55,859 nucleotides of DNA from Thiohalomonas denitrificans (GCF_016841685.1 NZ_JAENYR010000019.1:1-55859), one strand, 5' to 3'. Positions 37,135 through 46,078 are shown, counted from the first letter of the stretch. Numbers and translations are program-made. Notes: a model not told the origin generated them from the sequence alone.

Positions 37135-39258
37135 ATGACCAGACTGAATCGACGTTTTTTGGCAGGACAGCCGGTGGTCGGCTTGATCCTGATCGGAGTT
37201 TCAACCAGCGGTGCGGCCGCTGAACTGTGGACCCAGGCTGGAGAGGTGGACAAGTCGGAGTGGGAGTGCAAGTACTGTCTGTTCGAGAGTGGACTCAGCG
37301 GTGATGTGCAGTTGGGGGTCGGCTCCGTGGACGAAGATCAGTTCGGCTTCGGCAATTACACCGGCTATGACGACGACGGCGCCTACCTCGTTCTCGGAGC
37401 GGACTTGCGTTACCGGGGAGAGGAGGCCGCCTACTGGCGACTGAACAGCTCGCGTCTGGCACTGGATAGCCGGAGTGTCCGGCTCGAAGGTGGTCGTCAG
37501 GGTAGTTACCGGGTCGGCGTCGACTACCTGGAGATACCCCGGCTCTACTCCGACAGGGCAGAGACCCCGTTCACCGGAGTCGGCGGCAACGACTTGCAGC
37601 TTCCGGATAACTGGGTCAAGGCGGGCACTACCGACGGCATGACCGAGCTGGACAACAGCCTGCGTCCGGTCGCGTTGCGGACCGACCGTCGCCGGGTCGG
37701 TGTCGGCGTGGAGATTACCCCGACCTCACGCTGGAGCTATTCAGCCGACTTCCGGCGCGAGAGGAAGGAGGGGCTCAACGTGATCGGCGGTTCGGTGCTG
37801 TTCCGCAGCGCCCTGCTGCCGGAACCGGTGGACTACACCACCGAACAGCTTGATCTGGGGGTAGGTTATCAAGGGGATCACTGGAATGTTCAGGTCGGCT
37901 ATTACGGCTCATTTTTCCGGGACGATAACCGGTCACTGCGCTGGGACAACCCCTTCGGCGACCCGACCGGCGCCAACGAAGGGCAATTGGCGCTGCCGCC
38001 GGACAATGAGTTCCATCAGGTGACCCTGTCCGGCCGATACGATGTCAGTGAAGCGACCCGGGCCAGTGCCAGGGTGTCGCTGGGGCGTATGACCCAGAAT
38101 GATGAATTCCTGCCGTATACGGTCAACCCCTCCCTCACCACGGGCGGGTTGCCCCGGGATTCGCTCGAGGGTGAAATCCGCACCGCCAATCTCGATGCGA
38201 GGCTGGTGTCTGCCTGGAATGAACGTCTTACTCTGCAGGCGGATTTTCGCCACGACGAGCGTGACGATGAGACGCCCACCGACAGCTTCGATTATGTCAG
38301 TACCGATGCCATTCTGCCGGGTGCCCGCGAAAACCGGCAGTACGACCGCCGGGACAGCCGGTTAGCGATGCAGGGACGCTATCAACTGACGCCGAAAACG
38401 CGGGTGTCGACAGGCGCGGACTACGATCGAAAGAGACGGCCCGATGAGGAGGTCGAAGAGACACAGGAGACCACCGTCTGGGCCGAAGCCGCCTCCCGGC
38501 TCCACCCCACCAGCCAGCTGGTCGTCGGCCTCGCTTATGCGGATCGGGATGCGTCGGAATACCGGGTAGTGGATGCCGCGATCCCGGAGCAAAACCCGCT
38601 GATGGTGAAGTTCAACATGGCATCGCGGGAGCAGGAACGGGCGGAGGCGCGCCTGACCGTTTCACCGCGAGAACACATCGACTTCGGAGTCGAATTCGCC
38701 TATCGGGACAACGACTATACGGACGGGGCCATCGGGCTGCGCTCGAGCCGTGACACCAGCGTCAGCTTCGATGCCACGGTGCTGGTCAGTAGAAGCCTGA
38801 GTTTCCATGGCTTCGCCAGCCGGGAAGTCCACGACAACGAGCAGACCGGCAGTCAGAACTTTTCGGTTCCCGACTGGTTCGCAACCACCGAGGACGACAT
38901 CAACAGTGCCGGCGTCGGGGTGTCGTGGGAGGTCTTCCACGACAGCTTCACCCAGAAAGGGCTGAACCTGAGCCTCGATTACGTTCGCTCCGACGCTACC
39001 GGAAAGATCGGCATTAGGAACGAGACCGATTTTCCGGACCTGGAAAGCTCGGTGACCAGTATCCAGGCGCAGGCTCGCTATCGGGTCAGCGAAACGGTCT
39101 CGACCGAGCTTGCCTACTACTACGAGCGGTTCGAGAGCGATGACTGGATGGTGGACGGGGTCGAGCCCGATACGCTGCCGACCGTGCTCACTCTCGGCAG
39201 TGAGGGCCTGGACTACGACAATCACGTGATTGCCGCCTACGTCCGCTACCGGTTTTAG
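37135..39258 (+). CDS. mtrB: MtrB/PioB-type outer-membrane beta-barrel
   Basis: A 707-residue protein with a signal peptide (residues 1-29). The N-terminal CKYC pair (Cys45, Cys48) is a mark of MtrB from several metal reducers. Alternating amphipathic strands run to a C-terminal aromatic residue (AYVRYRF), as expected for an outer-membrane barrel. It sheathes MtrA and holds MtrC at the surface. It follows mtrA by 3 bp, and a hairpin lies 16 bp after its stop. Confidence 0.93.
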   Translation: MTRLNRRFLAGQPVVGLILIGVSTSGAAAELWTQAGEVDKSEWECKYCLFESGLSGDVQLGVGSVDEDQFGFGNYTGYDDDGAYLVLGADLRYRGEEAAYWRLNSSRLALDSRSVRLEGGRQGSYRVGVDYLEIPRLYSDRAETPFTGVGGNDLQLPDNWVKAGTTDGMTELDNSLRPVALRTDRRRVGVGVEITPTSRWSYSADFRRERKEGLNVIGGSVLFRSALLPEPVDYTTEQLDLGVGYQGDHWNVQVGYYGSFFRDDNRSLRWDNPFGDPTGANEGQLALPPDNEFHQVTLSGRYDVSEATRASARVSLGRMTQNDEFLPYTVNPSLTTGGLPRDSLEGEIRTANLDARLVSAWNERLTLQADFRHDERDDETPTDSFDYVSTDAILPGARENRQYDRRDSRLAMQGRYQLTPKTRVSTGADYDRKRRPDEEVEETQETTVWAEAASRLHPTSQLVVGLAYADRDASEYRVVDAAIPEQNPLMVKFNMASREQERAEARLTVSPREHIDFGVEFAYRDNDYTDGAIGLRSSRDTSVSFDATVLVSRSLSFHGFASREVHDNEQTGSQNFSVPDWFATTEDDINSAGVGVSWEVFHDSFTQKGLNLSLDYVRSDATGKIGIRNETDFPDLESSVTSIQAQARYRVSETVSTELAYYYERFESDDWMVDGVEPDTLPTVLTLGSEGLDYDNHVIAAYVRYRF

Positions 39259-39274
39259 CGAGCAGCCTTACCGG

Positions 39275-39309
39275 CCGCCACCGGGGCGTATATCACGTTC
39301 CGGTGGCGG
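39275..39309 (+). terminator. terminator-like hairpin after mtrB
   Basis: CCGCCACCGG (39275-39284) and CCGGTGGCGG (39300-39309) pair perfectly across a 15-nt loop, just past the mtrB stop. There is no T-run, so Rho-dependent or bidirectional function is possible. Confidence 0.5.
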
Positions 39310-39350
39310 AGGGCTCGAGCAGCTCTTCCATCTTCGACTGGAGGTCTTGT

Positions 39351-39520
39351 GTACTGTCTCATGCTTGGCGGTGCTTTCAGCGGGTCGCCCGAAGGGAGCC
39401 CCCCAAAAACGCCATGACGGCGTTGTAGCGCTTGACAAGGGACAACCATCGCCCGCGCGCTACGCCTTGTCCTGACGTTTTTGGGGGGCTCTGAAAGTAT
39501 CGCCAAGCATGAGACAGTAC
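39351..39520. mobile_element. 170-bp palindromic element with 20-bp inverted ends
   Basis: The outer 20 bp (39351-39370, GTACTGTCTC...) are the exact reverse complement of 39501-39520. Further in, CTTTCAG...AGCCCCCCAAAAACG is mirrored by CGTTTTTGGGGGGCTCTGAAAG, the left arm having an extra 16 bp. No target duplication is seen. The right arm supplies the last codons and stop of the lipoprotein gene. MITE-like; not related to the GTAACTGCTC elements. Confidence 0.75.
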
Positions 39521-40335
39521 ATTAGCCACTCCTGCCAGCGCTGTTTGTACGAATCGAATTCGTCGCCTTCGACCGTATCGAGCCGCTGGTGTGCGGTCAG
39601 TAACGCATCGCTGCTATCGGCGATGGACTCCGTGGTGGGGCGGGCCAGGGAGTCACTGCTTTCATGCAGATCATTGACGACTTCGCGCAGGATGTCCTGG
39701 TCTTCTTTCGTGGTCTTGTCCCGGTGTTCCTTCAGGGCACGCTCGATCGAGTCGGCCAGCTCACCCATGTGCCTCTCCAGCTCCGCTCCGTAGTGTTCCA
39801 CACGTTCGGAGGCGTCTTCCTGCAGCGACCGGGAAAAGGTACGCACCTGCTCTGCCATGCTCTTGATGTTGGCATCCAGTTCGCGGGAGGCGTGGTCGAA
39901 CTGGCTGGAGATCTCCCGGCCGAGAGCACCGACGCTGTTGACGAGGCCATCCAGTGCAGCTCTGGCCCGCAGTTCATCGGCGGTGCGGGCGTAATCCACC
40001 CTCCACTGTTCGCCCTGCCGGACCAGGTGGGTCGAAAACGCCAGGTTGTCGCCGGGAGCCTCCGGGTTTGACAGTCGGGTGACGATTTCGGCATCAGCCG
40101 TATCGATGACCACCTTTCCCCATGACAGTTCGATATCCGCCCAGTCGTCGCGGGAGAAGCGGTCGTAGCCCTCGATGTCGCTAAGCGTCGAGTAGCCGAC
40201 GATGCCATCCGCATCACCGTGACTGACGGCTGTCCAAAAGGCTTGCGTGACTTCCTGAGGCGTCTTTGGTCCGCCACATGCGGAAAGCAGCAGTAGCGAG
40301 CACATGAGTCCGATAATGCGTATCTTGTTCTTCAT
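39460..40335 (-). CDS. lipoprotein with DUF4878-like domain and coiled coil
   Basis: A 291-residue lipoprotein: MKNKIRIIGLMCSLLLLSAC with lipobox LSAC. The first 100 residues (TPQEVTQAFWTAVSHGDADG) resemble NTF2-like DUF4878 lipoproteins. From about 130 to 270 it is a long charged coiled coil. The last residues (YCLMLGDTFRAPQKRQDKA) are encoded by the right arm of the palindromic element at 39351-39520, so the natural C-terminus has been replaced or extended. The start at 40335 is chosen for the signal peptide. Confidence 0.7.
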   Translation of the reverse strand: MKNKIRIIGLMCSLLLLSACGGPKTPQEVTQAFWTAVSHGDADGIVGYSTLSDIEGYDRFSRDDWADIELSWGKVVIDTADAEIVTRLSNPEAPGDNLAFSTHLVRQGEQWRVDYARTADELRARAALDGLVNSVGALGREISSQFDHASRELDANIKSMAEQVRTFSRSLQEDASERVEHYGAELERHMGELADSIERALKEHRDKTTKEDQDILREVVNDLHESSDSLARPTTESIADSSDALLTAHQRLDTVEGDEFDSYKQRWQEWLMYCLMLGDTFRAPQKRQDKA

Positions 40336-40427
40336 CGCTGTTTTCAGATCCGATATCTTTGTCACCGCGTGACTCGAACCCGTTATTGTCAGGGGAGTGA
40401 TGCCGGGTTCGCGTGCACTACCCGGTT

Positions 40428-40748
40428 TCAACCTCGTATCAGGCTGGCCCCGCGTGGTACCTCTTTACGCAATTGGCGACAGTTTCCGGGAGGGGGTTGC
40501 TGTCCCGGCTCGCGCCCGTGATACCAGATACGGCACTCCCCGGGAGGCGGCTTGTGCCCGGCAGGAATGTTCGGATTTGATCGCGCCCTTGTTCGGCTTC
40601 TTTCTTGTTCTCTATCCGACCCGAAGGTGATGCTAACATCCACCTCATCCAGACCTGAATTCGCGCGACCGCTCACATCGGCGGCCGTTATCGCCCCGGA
40701 AAATGCGAGCAGGCAGGCAATCGCGCCGATTCTGGTCGTTTTTCGCAT
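40428..40748 (-). CDS. small secreted protein with PPPGxCRIWY motif
   Basis: A 106-residue protein with a signal peptide (MRKTTRIGAIACLLAFSGAI then TAA). Its conserved second half reads IPAGHKPPPGECRIWYHG and REPGQQPPPGNC. This short Pro/Gly/Cys motif recurs in small periplasmic proteins of proteobacteria with unknown function. GGAG lies 8 nt before the ATG. Confidence 0.7.
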   Translation of the reverse strand: MRKTTRIGAIACLLAFSGAITAADVSGRANSGLDEVDVSITFGSDREQERSRTRARSNPNIPAGHKPPPGECRIWYHGREPGQQPPPGNCRQLRKEVPRGASLIRG

Positions 40749-40880
40749 AATGCATATCTCCAGAGTTTACCCGCAGTATCTTACGTGAGGAGAAGAGCAG
40801 GATCCGTGACCGGATTCGACTTGTCCAGAAGAACACGTTAGGGGCGCTCCGCAGTAGAGGCGCGGCGGTGTAGCTTCGGT

Positions 40881-41291
40881 TCAGGGCTCGATTCCATGCC
40901 CGGCCAGCCAGCGACGGTCCAGCTCCCAGCGGACCGCGTCGATGCCGGGCTGAATGGTGATGACGGCCTTGGCCCGCTGCTGGTGCTTCGCCAAATCCAT
41001 CTGCGCCTGCTGGAAGGCGGGGCTCTGCACACTCTGCCCAGCCACGGCCGGGTAAAGGATACCGATAATTCGGGCGACCGGGACCTGCGGAGAGCGGGGC
41101 GTCGAAACGACAGCAGTGTTTCCCTCCACCCGAAGGACACGAAAGGGGTAGGGATAGGTGGCCAGTTCGGTGTCTTGCGACAGCACATCATTGATGGCCG
41201 AGACCTGCGGATCCTCGTAGAGCGCCCAGATCAGCCAGGCGATCCCCACTGCAAGTAAAAACCACGCGTAGATCCTGGTTGCTCGATCCAT
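40881..41291 (-). CDS. membrane-anchored conserved hypothetical protein
   Basis: A 136-residue protein with one N-terminal membrane helix (YAWFLLAVGIAWLIWALYED) and a soluble domain containing YPYPFRVLRVEGNTAVVSTP and a C-terminal VRWELDRRWLAGHGI. The pattern looks familiar from conserved gammaproteobacterial hypotheticals. I do not assign a function. Confidence 0.65.
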   Translation of the reverse strand: MDRATRIYAWFLLAVGIAWLIWALYEDPQVSAINDVLSQDTELATYPYPFRVLRVEGNTAVVSTPRSPQVPVARIIGILYPAVAGQSVQSPAFQQAQMDLAKHQQRAKAVITIQPGIDAVRWELDRRWLAGHGIEP

Positions 41292-41369
41292 TCGCTTTAT
41301 CCGATCTTATGATGTTTTCATGATAACATCCTGACTGCGGGAATCCCGCAAACGCACCCCCACTCCGGA

Positions 41370-42824
41370 TCACACAGAAGGCAGCTTATAGCCTTTTTCC
41401 TCGAACAGACCTTGGCAGGCATCCACCGCCAGCGGGTCGTATAAAACCCCTCGCTGTTGCGTCACTTCTTCCAATGCCTTTTCGGTCCCAAAAGCGGGCC
41501 GGTAGGGTCGGAAAGATGCGATGGATTCCACTACGTCAGCTACGGTGATAATGCGGGCGCCGGTGATGATCTGGTCGGCCTTGAGCCCCCGGGGATATCC
41601 CGAGCCGTTCAGACGTTCGTGGTGCTGCAGCACCATCTCGGCGACCGGCCAGGGAAACTCGATCACTTTCAGGATTTCGTAACCCACCTGAGCGTGGGTC
41701 TTGACCAGATCGAACTCGATCAGACCGAGTTTGCCGGGAAAGCTGAGGATTTCGGCCGGGACGTGAATCTTGCCCACATCATGGATGCTCGCGGCAAGGA
41801 AAATGCCGTGAACTTCCTCTTCGGGCAGCTCCAGCTCCCGGGCGATGTGGGCGGCGAGGTCGGCCACCCGTCGCTGGTGTCCGGCCGTATAGGGATCGCG
41901 CCTCTCTATGGTGGACGCCATCGCTTCCACCGTGGTTTCCATGCTCCTTTCCAACCGTAACAGGAACTGCTTCCGTTGCTCCTCCAGCCGCTCTCGCTCG
42001 GTGACATCCTGTACCGCACCGTCCCAAACGATACTGCCGTCCTCCTGTAGCGTAGGCATGGCATTGAACAGAATATGCCGCTCGTTGCCGTCCTGGTCCT
42101 GCCAGCGAAAGACTCGATTGACGCGGCCGACCGTCCGGGTGAGCCGGGTGGCCGCCTCGAAATCCTCCCGATCCTCGGGTAGCAGACGGGAGAAAAAGCA
42201 GTCCCCATCGGCCAGCAGCTCCGTCGGCGTCACAGCCAGCGTTGCCCGCGATCCTTCGCTCACATAGGCAAACTGAAACGCCCCGTCCGGATAACGCACG
42301 AGCTGAAACAGCATCTCCGGCACGTTGTTGGCCATGGCAATAAAGCGATGTTGGGAGGAGAGCCGCGTTAGCGTAGATCTGAACAGGCCCGCCACAGCCA
42401 GGTAGAGATTGAGGGTTTTTCGCGACAACGGTTCGGCCTGGCGGTGGCCGATAATCATTACCGCCCCCATCGCCGTGCCCTGGTTCAGGGCCAGGAATGC
42501 CAGGGCGTAGTCCTCGCCCAGATTCACCTGCTCGGTAGCCAGGAAACCATTTTCAAACACCTGGCGCATGGTGTGATTGGTGGCCTTGACGAGGTCAGAG
42601 CAGGCTGTACCGGCCGCGACGCAATGGTGCAGCACCAATTGCCCGTCGGTCCGGCGGGTAACGAATGCGGCCAGGTCGGCACCGAGAAAATGCACCGCTA
42701 CCTTTCCCAGTTCGGCCCAGATATCGCGTTCCGATTGCAGCCCCGCGAGATACTGGGCGGTCTTGATGACCGCGTCGAGCTTCTCCTGCCCGTGGGACAG
42801 CGGGTGATGGTCCGAGTGAGTCAC
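41370..42824 (-). CDS. GAF-PAS-HD-GYP signalling protein
   Basis: A 484-residue cytosolic protein. An N-terminal GAF-like domain (about 15-155) is followed by a PAS domain (about 165-280, with PAC-like HILFNAMPTLQEDGSIVWDG) and an HD-GYP domain (about 295-480). The HD-GYP has HDVGKIHVPAEIL (His348, Asp349) and HHERLNGSGYPRGL (about 401-414), so the cyclic-di-GMP phosphodiesterase site looks complete. It starts with GTG only 1 nt after the stop of the ferredoxin-ASKHA gene, with AAGGA inside that gene, so it is the last gene of the corrinoid operon. The GAF or PAS domain may sense the state of that pathway; this is inference. Confidence 0.9.
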   Translation of the reverse strand: MTHSDHHPLSHGQEKLDAVIKTAQYLAGLQSERDIWAELGKVAVHFLGADLAAFVTRRTDGQLVLHHCVAAGTACSDLVKATNHTMRQVFENGFLATEQVNLGEDYALAFLALNQGTAMGAVMIIGHRQAEPLSRKTLNLYLAVAGLFRSTLTRLSSQHRFIAMANNVPEMLFQLVRYPDGAFQFAYVSEGSRATLAVTPTELLADGDCFFSRLLPEDREDFEAATRLTRTVGRVNRVFRWQDQDGNERHILFNAMPTLQEDGSIVWDGAVQDVTERERLEEQRKQFLLRLERSMETTVEAMASTIERRDPYTAGHQRRVADLAAHIARELELPEEEVHGIFLAASIHDVGKIHVPAEILSFPGKLGLIEFDLVKTHAQVGYEILKVIEFPWPVAEMVLQHHERLNGSGYPRGLKADQIITGARIITVADVVESIASFRPYRPAFGTEKALEEVTQQRGVLYDPLAVDACQGLFEEKGYKLPSV

Positions 42825-42825
42825 G

Positions 42826-44418
42826 TCAATCGTCCTTTATCGGGCGTAGGTAAAGATTTTCAAGGAACAGGTCGTCGAAAGCGGGATAGTATGACAAGTT
42901 GATGAGTTTGGGCAGCTTCCGCAGCCGGGACAAGCGCTCGGCTGCTTCCGACGACAGCATCACGTCGGCGCAACCGGCGAGGGCGGTGTTTCCCACGAGC
43001 TCAACCCGCTCCGGCGGCACCGGTGGCAACAATCCGACTTCCTGTCCGCTCGTCACATCGAGATAGCGTCCGAAGGCCCCGGCTACGCAGATTCGCCGCA
43101 GCTCCTGCGTGTGAATCCCCGCTTCACGGCAGAGGGCAAGCGTGCCCACGGCAATAGCCGCCTTGGCTCGCTGAAAGGCATCGACATCCCGTTTGGTGAG
43201 AAGCATTTTCTGTCCGCCCACCGTAAAGGCGTAAGCCTGTTTTTGCATGAAATTCCCCGTAGCGGTAAGAATATTCCCTTCCCGTAAGCGGGCGATCAGG
43301 TCCACCAAACCCGAGCCACACACCCCTTTGGCCCGATCATCGCCCAAGAGGTGGAAATCCAGACGTCCTTCTATAGAGGAGACACGGTACACCGCTCCTG
43401 GTTCGGCAGGCATACCGAAATCTCCACTGCTCTCGAACGCCGGCCCGCCTGCCGCTGCAGTCACATGCAGCGTGCGACCGTCCCAGAGAGCGACTTCGGA
43501 ATTGGTGCCGACGTCCACAAACAGGGCCGGTGCAATGCCTTCGGAAAGCCCGGTCGCCACTATTCCTGCCAACAGATCCGAACCCACAAACCCCGCCAGG
43601 GGCGCCAATATCTCCATCTCCGCTTCGGGATGGACGGACCATCGTTCGGTCCAGGACGTATAGTCGGCTGGCTGACAGTCGATAAACTCGGTCCAGTTTT
43701 CCGGGCGAAGGAGTAGCGCGTAGTTCCGGCCGGTGAACAGGCACAACATCGCCGTATTCCCGACCAGGGTGATCCAGGCGATCCGCCGCAGGTCCAGGCC
43801 ATGCCGCACAGCGATATCCTGTAGTGCTTCCCCGATCGCATCCGCCACCGCTTCACCCATTTCCTGCGCAGTCTCTTCCGACGCGGCCGCCGCACTGAGA
43901 CGGGTCAGCACGTCGGCCCCCCACGCTCCCTGGGGATTGCGTCCCCAGCGGTCGGCGAACCAGCGACCTTCGGGCAACTCGAACACCGAAAGACAAATAT
44001 TGGTGGTGCCCACGTCGATGGCAAGCCCGCAGGGGTGCCTTACATTGGGCAACTCACGGAGGACGTCCGAGCCGGGTATATCGCCCCGCCGCCACAGACC
44101 CTCCGGTGTTGCGTGCCAATTGGAGGGGGCTGCCGGGTTCAGCACATCGATCGTCAGATCGTCCAAAGGGTGCATCTGGCAGGCCAGCCGCTCCCCGCGT
44201 TCCAGCCGTCGCTCGTGAAGGTGGAATTGCTCGCTCCTGGTCACCGGTCCGCCCGCACCCGACAGCAGGCGCACCCGACACAGTCCGCAGGCCCCGTTAC
44301 CACGGCATCCGGAGCGCACCCGAAACTCGGTGGACTCCAACAAATCCCGGACCGACGAGCCGGGCTCGAACGAAAGCGAGTGAACTTCGCCGCAGAAATG
44401 GATGGTCAGGACTGCCAT
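42826..44418 (-). CDS. ferredoxin-ASKHA reductive activator of corrinoid proteins (RACE, DUF4445)
   Basis: A 530-residue protein. An N-terminal 2Fe-2S ferredoxin domain has ligands Cys38, Cys44, Cys47 and Cys80 (SGCRGNGACGLC ... LAC). A long ATPase of the ASKHA type follows, with AIDVGTTNICLSVF, ITLVGNTAMLCLF, LFVDVGTNSEVALW and GAFGRYLD. Such proteins use ATP and a reduced iron-sulfur cluster to return inactivated cob(II)alamin to cob(I)alamin in methyltransferase systems. It overlaps the upstream methyltransferase by 13 nt. Confidence 0.92.
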   Translation of the reverse strand: MAVLTIHFCGEVHSLSFEPGSSVRDLLESTEFRVRSGCRGNGACGLCRVRLLSGAGGPVTRSEQFHLHERRLERGERLACQMHPLDDLTIDVLNPAAPSNWHATPEGLWRRGDIPGSDVLRELPNVRHPCGLAIDVGTTNICLSVFELPEGRWFADRWGRNPQGAWGADVLTRLSAAAASEETAQEMGEAVADAIGEALQDIAVRHGLDLRRIAWITLVGNTAMLCLFTGRNYALLLRPENWTEFIDCQPADYTSWTERWSVHPEAEMEILAPLAGFVGSDLLAGIVATGLSEGIAPALFVDVGTNSEVALWDGRTLHVTAAAGGPAFESSGDFGMPAEPGAVYRVSSIEGRLDFHLLGDDRAKGVCGSGLVDLIARLREGNILTATGNFMQKQAYAFTVGGQKMLLTKRDVDAFQRAKAAIAVGTLALCREAGIHTQELRRICVAGAFGRYLDVTSGQEVGLLPPVPPERVELVGNTALAGCADVMLSSEAAERLSRLRKLPKLINLSYYPAFDDLFLENLYLRPIKDD

Positions 44419-45431
44419 GGCGGCACCGTGGAGCAGGCGGCGATCATGGCCTCGATGTTCTCCGGTTTCGATTCAGGCGGGATCTCGCAGCCGGAAGAGA
44501 GCAGAAACCCGCCCCGTCCGGCAAAGCTGTCGCGGAGCGCCGCCGCGGTCTTGAAGACCTGCTCTGGCGTGGCCTCAACAAAATCCAGCGACTTGAGGTT
44601 GCCGTCCAGGCAGGTGTGGGGCAGGCAGCGCTGGGCCTCGGTGGCACTCACGTAGTAATCGAAGTTGGCGATCTCGGCGCCGGCCTCCGCATGCAAAGGC
44701 AGAATCGGTGCCGTTGGCCCGGCGATATTGAGCCAGGTGGTGATTGCACCGTTCTGCCGGAAGGCGGAGAGCACCTTTTTCAAGCGGGGCAGCAAAAACT
44801 CGCGGAAAAACGCCGCCGGCACTACCGCCGGGGAAGCGGAAGGGTCAAACACCACCGGCACGTGCGCTCCCGCCTGCAACTGTGCCTTGCCGAAGGTAAT
44901 GATAACGTCCGTTGCGTAGTCCAGCAGCCGCTCGAAGCCGTCCGGATCGTCGGCGGCGAAATAGAGGGCATCCTCGATACCGACCAATTGGGTGGCGAGG
45001 GTCATGGGTCCCACCACGCTACCGGCAATCAGCAACCGGTTACCCGCTTCCTGGCGCAATAGCGAAACGGCATGCAACAGTTCCGGCATGCGTCCATCTT
45101 GCCGGGGCTCGGGGATCCGCAGCCTTGCCGGGTCATCACCCGGCCTCAACGCGTACTTTGCGACATCCGGGTAAAGTTCATCACGGTAAAGCAGGGTTGA
45201 ACCGACCGCTTCGGTCTCCACGGACAAATCCATGAAGGCGAATACGGCATCATGCCCGTAGCGGGCCTCGGCGGAGAGCTGACAGCGGGCCAGCAGTGCA
45301 CCGTCGTGCAGGTAGTCCACCAATTTGATGCCCGCCAGGACCGCTGCATGGCCGAACAGTTGCGGTACCACCGGCAGCCGGTCGGTGGGTTGGAAACGTA
45401 CTGCCGCCATTACCCTTTCCAGACCGTTCAT
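44406..45431 (-). CDS. uroporphyrinogen decarboxylase-family methyltransferase
   Basis: A 341-residue UroD-fold protein of the corrinoid methyltransferase branch (MtaA/CmuA-like), not heme synthesis. Features include RFQPTDRLPVVPQLFGHAAV, GPMTLATQLVGIEDALYFAA and SSGCEIPPESKPENIEAM. In MtaA-type enzymes zinc is held by an HxC pair in an IHxCG segment plus a later Cys. Here the corresponding stretch reads TTWLNIAGPTAPILP, so the HxC pair is missing while the later Cys remains. It may bind a different methyl acceptor or donor. It overlaps the corrinoid gene by 4 nt (ATGA). Confidence 0.85.
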   Translation of the reverse strand: MNGLERVMAAVRFQPTDRLPVVPQLFGHAAVLAGIKLVDYLHDGALLARCQLSAEARYGHDAVFAFMDLSVETEAVGSTLLYRDELYPDVAKYALRPGDDPARLRIPEPRQDGRMPELLHAVSLLRQEAGNRLLIAGSVVGPMTLATQLVGIEDALYFAADDPDGFERLLDYATDVIITFGKAQLQAGAHVPVVFDPSASPAVVPAAFFREFLLPRLKKVLSAFRQNGAITTWLNIAGPTAPILPLHAEAGAEIANFDYYVSATEAQRCLPHTCLDGNLKSLDFVEATPEQVFKTAAALRDSFAGRGGFLLSSGCEIPPESKPENIEAMIAACSTVPPWQS

Positions 45432-46078
45432 TGCGCATCCCCCACCAGGTCGTCGAGAAAGCGGGCTCCATCAAAGGCGGTCTCCGCCACATAGTCCACA
45501 TCCAGCGCTTCCGGCGTCGCCTGCTTCAGCGCCGCGCCGCCTGCGACAATGGTGATGTGTTCGAGACCTCTTGCCGCCAGGGCCGGGCGGACCTTCCGCA
45601 CCTCGCGGATCACCGACGTGATCAGACCGCTGACCAGGACCGCCCGGGCATTCTCCCGTGCTGCCGCTTCCACCACCGTCTGCACCGGGCAGTCCTTCCC
45701 CAGGTCGACCACCCGGTATCCCTTGCCGATTAGCACCATCTTGGTAACGTTCTTGCCGAGGTCGTGGACATCGCCCTCCAGGGTCGCAATGATGAAGGTT
45801 GCCTTTCCGGCGGTCGGTGGCTCGCCTCCCGGATACAGCTCGTTGACGACGGCCGAAACCGCCCGTCCCACCAGCATGATCTCCAGAAGATTGAAACCTT
45901 CTACCGTACATTTTTCGTCGAGTCTGCTCATGGCCGCCTCGAGGCCCTCAGTCACAATTCGCTCGCGCGGCAGTCCGGAGGCCAGGAGAGCCTGCGTTTC
46001 CCTCAGAGCAGAGGTATGGTCGCCATCCAGCAGAGCCGCCATCAGAGGTTTCAGTTCGGGGGCGAGGTCTTCACTCAT
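45428..46078 (-). CDS. corrinoid-binding methyl carrier protein
   Basis: A 216-residue protein of the MtaC/MtbC type. The N-terminal helical cap (about 1-85) includes KCTVEGFNLLEIMLVGRAVS. The B12 domain has EGDVHDLGKN with His105 as cobalt ligand, VLVSGLITSV, and IVAGGAALKQ. It carries the methyl group between donor and acceptor proteins. It is the first gene of the four-gene operon; no separate substrate-specific MtaB/MttB-type methyltransferase is present. The frame is open to 46306, but ATG 46078 starts the domain. No cobalamin riboswitch was recognised upstream. Confidence 0.9.
   Translation of the reverse strand: MSEDLAPELKPLMAALLDGDHTSALRETQALLASGLPRERIVTEGLEAAMSRLDEKCTVEGFNLLEIMLVGRAVSAVVNELYPGGEPPTAGKATFIIATLEGDVHDLGKNVTKMVLIGKGYRVVDLGKDCPVQTVVEAAARENARAVLVSGLITSVIREVRKVRPALAARGLEHITIVAGGAALKQATPEALDVDYVAETAFDGARFLDDLVGDAQ

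Noticed and set aside
42826-45431. Heme-biosynthesis role for the UroD-like gene
   Set aside because: It is embedded between a corrinoid carrier and a corrinoid activator gene and its sequence follows the methyltransferase branch, so a role as HemE is unlikely.
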